DNA of 13,414 nucleotides, taken from Acidobacteriota bacterium. Its GTDB lineage: Bacteria; Acidobacteriota; Vicinamibacteria; Vicinamibacterales; UBA2999. The position numbers and the translations under genes are program-made. Of this stretch, positions 7,777 to 13,414 are shown piece after piece. Each line of letters starts with the position of its first letter. Position 1 is the first letter of the stretch. The notes under the pieces were generated by a model. It was not told the DNA's origin. It ran no database searches and worked only from the letters and a program-made list of their open reading frames with translations. The stretch is from the NCBI GenBank assembly GCA_947478985.1, contig CANJYC010000021.1:1-13414 (forward strand), in the 5' to 3' direction.

Positions 7777-9273
7777 ATGACCCCAGTAGAGACGCTCATC
7801 CTCGCGACGTATTTCTTCGTCCTCGTCATTCTGGCCATTTACGGGTGGCACCGGTATTACCTGGTGTACCTGTACATGAAGAACAAGCACCTCAAGCCGG
7901 TGCCGCTCGGGACGCTTGAAACGCTGCCGCGGGTCACGATTCAACTGCCCATCTACAACGAGATGTACGTGGCCGACCGGCTGATCGACGCCGTCTGCCT
8001 GATCGACTATCCCCGTGAGCTGCTGGAAATCCAGGTCCTCGATGATTCGACGGACGAGACGACCAAGGTCGCCGAACGAGCAGTCCGTCGCAACGCCGAC
8101 GAAGGGATTGACATCAAGTACATCCACCGCACGGACCGCACCGGGTACAAGGCCGGGGCGCTCGAAGCGGGACTGAAAGTGGCGACCGGTGAGTTCGTCG
8201 CGATATTCGACGCCGACTTCCTGCCGACGACCGACTTCCTGCAGCGCACCATCCAGTACTTCTCGGACCCGAAGGTGGCGCTGGTGCAGGCGCGCTGGGG
8301 TCACATCAATCAAGACTACTCGCTCCTGACGAAGATTCAGTCGATCCTGCTCGACGCGCACTTCATCCTTGAGCACGGCGGCCGTAATCGCGCGGGGCTG
8401 TTCTTCAACTTCAACGGCACAGCGGGAATCTGGCGCCGCGAGACGATTGCGGATGCCGGCGGCTGGCAGCACGATACGCTCACCGAGGACCTCGACCTCA
8501 GCTACCGCGCGCAGCTCAAGGGTTGGAAGTTTGTCTTCCTGCCGGATCTGATTGCGCCCGCAGAAGTGCCGGTTGAGATGAATTCCTTCAAGTCGCAGCA
8601 GCACCGCTGGGCCAAGGGGTCGATTCAGACGTGCCGCAAGTTGCTTCCGCGGATTCTGCGGTCGGACCTGCCGTTCCACGTCAAGGCGGAGGCGTTCTTC
8701 CACCTGTCGGCGAATTTCAACTACCCGTTGATGTGCGTGCTGTCGGTGCTGATGGCGCCCTCGATGGTCATCCGCTACAACATGGGATGGTACGAAATGC
8801 TGCTCATCGACGTGCCGCTGTTCTTCGCGGCCACGGCGTCGGTGGCCAATTTCTACATGGTCTGCCAGAGGGAACTGCACGAGGACTGGATGTCCCGCCT
8901 CAAGTACCTGCCGTTCCTGATGTCGATTGGCATCGGCCTCGCCGTCAACAACACCAAGGCGGTGTTCGAGGCAATGCTCAACAAGGAGAGCGAGTTCGCC
9001 CGCACGCCGAAGTACCACATCGAGAACAACTCCGACGAGTGGATTGGCAAGAAGTACCGCCAGAGCTTCGTTGTGCAGCCCGTGATCGAGCTGGCACTCG
9101 GCCTCTATTTCACGGCGACCGTCTTCTATGCGCTCGCCAACGGCATCTACGGCACGCTGCCGTTCCTCGTGCTCTTTCAGGTCGGATTCCTCTACACCGG
9201 CCTCCTGTCGATCATTCAGCAGTTCGCCGGTGAAACGCCGGTGCTGAAGCCGATCACCGAAGACGAGCTCTAA
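7777..9273 (+). CDS. Membrane family 2 glycosyltransferase, cellulose/mannan-synthase type
   Basis: This is a 498-residue processive-type GT-A enzyme. One membrane helix lies at about 5-30. The cytosolic catalytic domain has the nucleotide-binding DDSTD (D89, D90), the DAD motif (D145, D147), TEDLD (236-240) with the likely catalytic base, and QQHRW (274-278), the acceptor-binding Q..RW signature of cellulose, mannan and hyaluronan synthases. Four or five membrane helices follow: about 314-335, 340-362, 380-398 and 436-482. The sequence style resembles the bacterial group close to plant CslA/CslC synthases, so it probably builds a beta-linked glucan or mannan, but the sugar cannot be read from the sequence. 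The start ATG 7777-7779 follows a strong promoter; earlier in-frame codons are antisense to larB. The Shine-Dalgarno is weak (AGCGGA). No BcsB- or Alg-like partner is adjacent. Confidence 0.92.
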   Translation: MTPVETLILATYFFVLVILAIYGWHRYYLVYLYMKNKHLKPVPLGTLETLPRVTIQLPIYNEMYVADRLIDAVCLIDYPRELLEIQVLDDSTDETTKVAERAVRRNADEGIDIKYIHRTDRTGYKAGALEAGLKVATGEFVAIFDADFLPTTDFLQRTIQYFSDPKVALVQARWGHINQDYSLLTKIQSILLDAHFILEHGGRNRAGLFFNFNGTAGIWRRETIADAGGWQHDTLTEDLDLSYRAQLKGWKFVFLPDLIAPAEVPVEMNSFKSQQHRWAKGSIQTCRKLLPRILRSDLPFHVKAEAFFHLSANFNYPLMCVLSVLMAPSMVIRYNMGWYEMLLIDVPLFFAATASVANFYMVCQRELHEDWMSRLKYLPFLMSIGIGLAVNNTKAVFEAMLNKESEFARTPKYHIENNSDEWIGKKYRQSFVVQPVIELALGLYFTATVFYALANGIYGTLPFLVLFQVGFLYTGLLSIIQQFAGETPVLKPITEDEL

Positions 9274-9287
9274 GAGCACGTCTTCGG
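9257..9287 (+). terminator. Hairpin with the glycosyltransferase stop codon in its loop
   Basis: CCGAAGACG (9257-9265) pairs fully with CGTCTTCGG (9279-9287). Inside an A/A mismatch, GCTC pairs with GAGC, leaving the stop codon TAA (9271-9273) as the three-base loop. That is 13 base pairs in 31 bases. No T-run follows, so it is not a textbook intrinsic terminator, but it could stop or stabilise the transcript before the citrate synthase promoter. Confidence 0.5.
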
Positions 9288-9309
9288 CACCTGATGTACC
9301 GCACGGCGG

Positions 9310-9315
9310 TATAAG
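9310..9315 (+). promoter_or_regulatory. -10 element for a probably leaderless citrate synthase mRNA
   Basis: TATAAG ends eight bases before the ATG at 9324. Transcription would then begin at or within a base or two of the start codon. No Shine-Dalgarno sequence separates it from the ATG. A convincing -35 element was not found at 16-18 bases upstream. Confidence 0.5.
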
Positions 9316-9323
9316 ATCGCCGC

Positions 9324-10463
9324 ATGGCGACAGCAGACAAACCGAAGGGCGGGCTTGAGGACGTCGTTGCGACGTCCTCGGCGATCTGTTATCTCGACGG
9401 CGATCGCGGCGTCCTCGCCTACTGCGGCTACGACATCCACGACCTGGCCAGCGCCGCCACGTTCGAAGAAGTCTGCTACCTCCTCTGGCACCGGCGGCTG
9501 CCGACGCGCGCGGAGCTTGGCGACCTGCAGTCGCAGTTCGCGGCGGCGCGCGCGCTACCGGAGCCGATTCAGCGCCTCATGCGATCCCTGCCGCCGGTTG
9601 ACGGCATGGATGCGCTTCGCACGCTGACCTCGGCGCTCGGCCACTACGACCGCGAGGCGAACGATTCATCGCCCCAGGCTCAATACCGGAAAGCTGTCCG
9701 CCTCACCGCACAGGTCGGCACCATCGTCGCCGCGTGGGGACGGCTGCAGGCGGGCGGCGGCTTCATCGAGCCTGACCCGGTGATGGGACACGCAGCAAAC
9801 TTCCTCTACATGCTCACGGGAAACCGCCCGAACGCGACCGCCATCAAGGCCTTCGATGTGGCGCTCGTGCTGCACGCTGACCACGAACTGAATGCCTCGA
9901 CGTTCGCCGCGCGCGTTGCCGCCGCGACGCTGACCGACATCTATTCGGCGGTGGTCGCCGCGATCGGCGCGCTCAAGGGGCCGTTGCACGGAGGCGCCAA
10001 CGCGGAAGTCATGAAGCTGTTGCTCGAATTGGGGCAGACTGCGACGGGCGAGCGCGTGGACGAAGTCATCCGCGGCAAGCTGGCCCGCAAGGAGAAGATT
10101 CCAGGATTCGGCCATCGGGTCTACACCACGGAAGATCCCCGGGCGACGCATCTGCGACAGATGTCGCAGGACCTCGGCAAGCGCGCCGGCAGCACGGCGT
10201 GGTTCGACATGTCGCAGCGAATCGAGGCACTTGTGAAGGGGGAGAAAAAGCTCAACCCGAACGTCGACTTCTACTCGGCCTCGACCTATTACACGCTCGG
10301 CATCCCGGTCGATCTCTACACGCCGATCTTTGCGGTGAGCCGAATGTCCGGCTGGACGGCCCACGTGCTCGAGCAGTATGCAAACAACCGCCTGATCCGT
10401 CCGCGCGCCGACTACACCGGGCCGGTCTACCCGCAGCGCTTCATCCCGCTCGATCAGCGATGA
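9324..10463 (+). CDS. gltA: Citrate synthase (2-methylcitrate synthase possible)
   Basis: This 379-residue enzyme condenses acetyl-CoA with oxaloacetate to citrate, the entry step of the TCA cycle. The catalytic triad is visible as H222 (GPLHGGAN), H264 (PGFGHRVY) and D315 (NPNVDFYS), with near-classical spacing. HADHELNAST and the C-terminal SGWTAHVLEQ and RPRADYTGP segments are also typical. At 379 residues it belongs to the short dimeric type found in Gram-positive bacteria and archaea, not the longer NADH-regulated hexameric type of Escherichia coli. That short group includes 2-methylcitrate synthases (PrpC), and no prpB or prpD neighbour is present to suggest that role. It has its own close -10 element and precedes the methyltransferase gene by 16 bases, so the two may share a transcript. 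Confidence 0.94.
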   Translation: MATADKPKGGLEDVVATSSAICYLDGDRGVLAYCGYDIHDLASAATFEEVCYLLWHRRLPTRAELGDLQSQFAAARALPEPIQRLMRSLPPVDGMDALRTLTSALGHYDREANDSSPQAQYRKAVRLTAQVGTIVAAWGRLQAGGGFIEPDPVMGHAANFLYMLTGNRPNATAIKAFDVALVLHADHELNASTFAARVAAATLTDIYSAVVAAIGALKGPLHGGANAEVMKLLLELGQTATGERVDEVIRGKLARKEKIPGFGHRVYTTEDPRATHLRQMSQDLGKRAGSTAWFDMSQRIEALVKGEKKLNPNVDFYSASTYYTLGIPVDLYTPIFAVSRMSGWTAHVLEQYANNRLIRPRADYTGPVYPQRFIPLDQR

Positions 10464-10479
10464 CCTGCGGTATGGGCGC

Positions 10480-11331
10480 ATGATGACCGAGTCCACCGAC
10501 GACCTGGTTTCTGATGCCGGGAACGCGGAAGAGGTCAACGCGAAACGCGAGTTTGCGTTGCTGCTCTATCGCCTGCAGCACCTGCCGGCCAAGTCACGAG
10601 CCAGGCTGCAAGGTGCGTTCACGCAGCGGCTGATCGATGAAACGCTGAGTGTGGAGACCCCGCGAGGTCCGCTGTCTTTCGTGCTCCTTGGAAAAGCGGC
10701 CGGCGGTCGCGCCCTGACGCTGCTGACCAAGCAGCCGGCCACCATCGAGTGGATTGACCGGTTCCGTCCGGACGGCGTCTTCTGGGATGTCGGCGCGAAC
10801 GTGGGCACGTTCAGTCTGTACGCAGCGGCGCGGGGCGATACCAGGGTTGTTGCCATCGAGCCGGCCGCCGTCAATTACTTCCTGCTGGCGGCGAACTGCG
10901 AGGTCAACAGGCTTGATACCCGAATCGATGCCTTGTTGCTGGGCCTGGGGAAGGACAGGGCTGTCGAGCGGCTCGAAGTTTCCCAGTTCGAGTCGGCCCA
11001 GTCGTTCAGTTTTCGAGGCAAGGCCGACCAGCAGCATCGCGGCCGGCAGGCCGCAATCGTCCTGTCGGCGGATCGGCTCGTCGAGGAGTACGCCGTCCCC
11101 TGTCCGAACTACATCAAGATCGATGCGCCGGGTTCGCTCGAAGCCATCATTGCTGGCGCGTCGAGGACCCTGCAGCGCCCGGAGGTCCGCGAACTGCACC
11201 TCGAAGTGCGGGAACAGTCGAAGGGCGGGCAGCGGGTTATGGAGATGCTGACCCGCGCCGGATTCGTCGTCGCCAATCGACACTCACACGGCGGCTCCGC
11301 CGATCTCACCTTCGCGCGACCGGGCGGCTGA
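10480..11331 (+). CDS. FkbM-family SAM-dependent methyltransferase
   Basis: This 283-residue Rossmann-type methyltransferase has SAM-binding motif I at FWDVGANVGTFS (D103, G105, G109), an acidic residue at the end of strand 2 (VVAIEPAA), and the family segment YIKIDAPGSLEAIIAGASRTL, where FkbM proteins usually read IKIDVxGxE. The N-terminal 90 residues are helical and not part of the core fold. FkbM enzymes O-methylate sugars, polyketides or glycolipids, so it may act on a glycan, perhaps made by the nearby glycosyltransferase; that link is only inference from proximity. Two tandem ATG codons (10480 and 10483) could both serve as start, and neither has a good Shine-Dalgarno. It follows gltA after 16 bases and is probably read through from it. 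Confidence 0.85.
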   Translation: MMTESTDDLVSDAGNAEEVNAKREFALLLYRLQHLPAKSRARLQGAFTQRLIDETLSVETPRGPLSFVLLGKAAGGRALTLLTKQPATIEWIDRFRPDGVFWDVGANVGTFSLYAAARGDTRVVAIEPAAVNYFLLAANCEVNRLDTRIDALLLGLGKDRAVERLEVSQFESAQSFSFRGKADQQHRGRQAAIVLSADRLVEEYAVPCPNYIKIDAPGSLEAIIAGASRTLQRPEVRELHLEVREQSKGGQRVMEMLTRAGFVVANRHSHGGSADLTFARPGG

Positions 11332-11360
11332 TCGGCGTCCTCCGCTCGGCGTCAGGCCGC
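11324..11360. terminator. Hairpin between convergent genes
   Basis: GCGGCTGA (11324-11331) pairs with TCAGGCCGC (11352-11360) with one bulged G and a 20-base loop. The stems contain the stop codons of both convergent genes. No T-run is present on either side, so termination from it is uncertain. Confidence 0.35.
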
Positions 11361-11543
11361 TCTGGATCGGTGGCCGTGTTCGGCACGCAGCTCCATCTCG
11401 AGGCGCCACACCTCACCTTCGATCTCGACCTCGCGGTCGCCCCAGCTGGTGGCCTCAGCTTCCTCAATGGTCATGCGCCGATAGGCGGAGAGCATCTCTC
11501 TCAGTCCCTCAAGCCGCTCGAGCTTGGCGCTGTGCTTCTTCAT
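11352..11543 (-). CDS. Small protein of unknown function, 63 residues
   Basis: The family is not recognised. ATG 11541-11543 is chosen because TAGGAG lies eight bases upstream, one of the best ribosome binding sites in the window; an in-frame Met at 11642 lacks this support. The protein starts with a basic segment (MKKHSAKLERLEG), is highly charged and helical throughout, and is rich in Glu and Arg (EEAEATSWGDREVEIEGEVWRLEMELR), ending HRSRAA. It has no signal peptide, membrane segment or cysteine. It is convergent with the methyltransferase gene and divergent from the HD-GYP gene. The charged helix could be a dimer-forming or partner-binding segment, but no role can be assigned. Confidence 0.7.
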   Translation of the reverse strand: MKKHSAKLERLEGLREMLSAYRRMTIEEAEATSWGDREVEIEGEVWRLEMELRAEHGHRSRAA

Positions 11544-11822
11544 GCCGTTTGCTCCTATTGGTCGGTCCTCCGACACACCAGCTGGTCGGTTTGACCCACG
11601 TGGATTACCGCCCTTGGCGTCGCAGGCTGAAATCTCTGGCAATTTCCAGCCTCGCCGGTCGGGCGTGCATGCGATCGCTCACCTGGACAGTCCATATACA
11701 CAAGATGTGCCATAAGCCGATACCGGAGCCCCTATCCCTGCTACCGCTACCCAAGACGTGCGTGGCCTCTCCAGGCAACCTGCATATTCAACCTCCCGCT
11801 CCCGCAGACGATTACCCGATTC
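11544..11822. other. 279-base region without a supported gene; one hairpin
   Basis: This stretch lies between the divergent small gene and the HD-GYP gene and should hold both promoters. AGGCTG (11624-11629) pairs with CAGCCT (11647-11652), extended by AAAT/ATTT after a bulged C, giving a hairpin of ten pairs. Open frames here are short or lack starts. TATACA near 11695 and CATATT near 11784 are AT-rich spots that could be -10 elements, but no matching -35 was found. No mobile element or RNA gene was seen. Confidence 0.5.
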
Positions 11823-13414
11823 GTGCCGGCTCGCGCATCTGTCTCGCCGTTAAAGCTGTTCGTCTGGACGATCGTTCCAGCCGGGATGCTGGTCTGCGCC
11901 TATGCCGTCGCTGACCTGCTTAGAAACCCTGCCTCGCCAGAGTGGTTCGTCCTGCTGTTACTCGTCGTCACTGCAGGGTGGGCCACTCTGCGCGTCCCGT
12001 CGATGCCGATCAAGATTTCCATTTCGGACATTTTCACCATCCTGACGGTGCTCATGATTGGCCCATCGGCCGGCGCGCTGACGGCGGCGCTGGACGGGCT
12101 GGTGCTCTCGCTACGAAGGCCTCGCGCCCGATCCACTCCGTCGCACGTGCTGTTCAACATGGCCTGCCTGGCTATTGCGACCTGGGTTGCAGGGCAGGCA
12201 TATACCAGGCTCGCAGGACCTCAGCCGTTGCATGGGGGAGCGCAAGGCGCCGTTCGCCTGTTGGCGCTGATGACGGTATTCGGAGTGCTGCACTTCGGGT
12301 TGAACGCCGCCATGGTCGCCGTTGCGATCGCCCTCGAACGCCGGGCATCGATCCGCGTGATCTGGCGTGAGCATTTCAGCAGTCTCTGGATTGCGTCACT
12401 TGTCAGCGTCTTCGCGGCGATGCTAATCATGGTCGTGTGGCGGACGGACATGATGGAAGGGCTGATCCTGATGGCGCCGCTCCCGGTCATTCTCCACGTC
12501 GGGATGAGGCACGTCCTCGGCCGCACTGAAGATCAGGTCGCCCATCTCAGGAACGTGAACCGCGTCTACATGGCGACCATCGAGGCCCTCGCACAGGCCG
12601 TGGATGCCAAGGATCACGTGACGCACGATCACGTTCGGCGCGTACAGGAGAACTCGCTGCGCCTTGCAACATCGCTTGGCATACGGGACGAGGCACAGTT
12701 GCAGGCCATCAAGGCCGCCGCGCTCCTCCACGACATTGGCAAGATCGCGATCCCCGAGCACATCCTCCACAAGCCAGGCCGACTCACCGCAGCCGAATTC
12801 GACATCATGAAGCGCCACGCGGCCATCGGTGCGGACATCCTTGCGGTGATCGAGTTCCCGTATCCACTAGTGCCCATCGTCCGGCACCATCACGAAAACT
12901 GGGACGGCTCGGGCTATCCGGACGGACTGGCCGCGGACCGGATTCCGATCGGTGCGTGCATTCTGCAGGTGGTTGATTGCTACGACGCGCTGACGTCCGA
13001 TCGCCCCTACCGCCTGGCCATGACCCCAGAGGAGGCGCGAAGAATAATCAGCGAGCGCAGCGGCACGATGTACAGCCCCCGTGTCGTCGAGGCGATGCTG
13101 GCGCTGCCGATATCAGAGCTGCAGAGCGCGCCGAAGGCAGTGCCTTGTCAAGGCGCGTTGCCGAGGCCCGGCGACGTGCGGGATGTCTCCTGGCCGACGT
13201 TGGATGGACTCTCGATGGTGGCGCGGCTCGGCGACGCGGTGTGGAGCCACCTGCAGCCACACCTTCCGGCGGCAGCCTTCGTGTTCTATGTCTACGACAT
13301 GCACTCCGATGCGCTGAGGCCCGCGCATCAGGCTGGTTCACGTGTGGTTACGCCTCCTGTATCCATCGCCGTCGGGGAACGCGTGAGCGGCTGGGTTGCC
13401 GCGACGGGCCGAGC
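11823..13414 (+). CDS. Membrane HD-GYP phosphodiesterase with C-terminal GAF domain (3' end off the window)
   Basis: This is a 530-residue fragment, open at the window end. Residues about 10-225 hold some six hydrophobic helices, a MASE-like membrane sensor. A short linker follows, then the HD-GYP domain (about 240-405). It has the metal-binding HD pair H303-D304 (LLHDIGKIAIPE), H355-H357 followed by ENWDG, GYP at 364-366, and the VDCYDALTSDRPYR block. All key residues are present, so activity against cyclic di-GMP (hydrolysis to pGpG or GMP) is expected. A GAF domain begins after about 440 (FVFYVYDMHSDALRP, GERVSGWVAATGR) and is cut off. The start GTG 11823 is preferred over ATG 11886, because the first membrane helix begins before that ATG. 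No Shine-Dalgarno is visible before the GTG. The frame is closed upstream by TGA at 11628. Confidence 0.88.
   Translation, partial: MPARASVSPLKLFVWTIVPAGMLVCAYAVADLLRNPASPEWFVLLLLVVTAGWATLRVPSMPIKISISDIFTILTVLMIGPSAGALTAALDGLVLSLRRPRARSTPSHVLFNMACLAIATWVAGQAYTRLAGPQPLHGGAQGAVRLLALMTVFGVLHFGLNAAMVAVAIALERRASIRVIWREHFSSLWIASLVSVFAAMLIMVVWRTDMMEGLILMAPLPVILHVGMRHVLGRTEDQVAHLRNVNRVYMATIEALAQAVDAKDHVTHDHVRRVQENSLRLATSLGIRDEAQLQAIKAAALLHDIGKIAIPEHILHKPGRLTAAEFDIMKRHAAIGADILAVIEFPYPLVPIVRHHHENWDGSGYPDGLAADRIPIGACILQVVDCYDALTSDRPYRLAMTPEEARRIISERSGTMYSPRVVEAMLALPISELQSAPKAVPCQGALPRPGDVRDVSWPTLDGLSMVARLGDAVWSHLQPHLPAAAFVFYVYDMHSDALRPAHQAGSRVVTPPVSIAVGERVSGWVAATGR

Noticed and set aside
7698..7838. Longer larB beginning at 7838
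   Set aside because: The extra 47 residues run through the divergent promoter and the start of the glycosyltransferase gene, and do not resemble LarB N-termini.
7711..9279. 522-codon open frame on the minus strand opposite the glycosyltransferase
   Set aside because: Its Arg/Glu/His/Val-rich translation shows no domain and the plus-strand frame carries every GT2 motif; it is a GC-rich antisense shadow.
11671..11678. GCGATCGC octamer, like the cyanobacterial HIP1 repeat
   Set aside because: A single chance copy in GC-rich DNA; nothing else is cyanobacterial.

Overview
The window is GC-rich bacterial DNA carrying seven complete genes of recognisable family, one complete small gene of unknown function, one tRNA, and one gene cut off at each end. 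Gene content and protein style (an RpoD with an acidic N-terminus, high GC, a MutS2-DnaG-RpoD cluster, a membrane HD-GYP protein) suggest a member of the Acidobacteriota, perhaps Vicinamibacteria-like. That placement is inference from memory of the families, not a database result.

Left half, all on the minus strand (read from 7697 down to 1): larB, mutS2, dnaG, rpoD, tRNA-Ile2(CAU), then a C4 zinc-ribbon coiled-coil protein that leaves the window at its C-terminus. mutS2 and dnaG overlap by one base. dnaG and rpoD are three bases apart, and the rpoD ribosome binding site lies inside the last codons of dnaG. This is a form of the macromolecular synthesis operon (primase plus housekeeping sigma factor) in which a MutS-family ATPase and a nickel-pincer-cofactor gene sit upstream instead of rpsU. 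The tRNA reads the rare AUA codon after TilS modification.

The most unusual object is inside mutS2: an 88-bp near-perfect palindrome (5838-5925, 31-bp arms with 28 matches) inserted in frame just before the ATPase core. It adds about 29 residues without breaking the gene. It looks like a REP- or MITE-like mobile palindrome domesticated as coding sequence, similar in principle to the Rickettsia palindromic elements.

Right half, plus strand: a strong sigma-70 promoter (7714-7742) drives a membrane-bound family 2 glycosyltransferase of the cellulose/mannan-synthase type, which ends in a hairpin whose loop is its own stop codon. Next comes citrate synthase, whose -10 element is so close to the ATG that the mRNA is probably leaderless, and then an FkbM-type methyltransferase. 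A 63-residue gene of unknown function is convergent to it. After a 279-bp stretch without a gene, a membrane-anchored HD-GYP protein (probable cyclic-di-GMP phosphodiesterase) with a C-terminal GAF domain runs off the right end.

No CRISPR array, transposase gene, phage gene or rRNA was seen. No complete new multi-gene system is evident; the in-frame palindrome is the main novelty.
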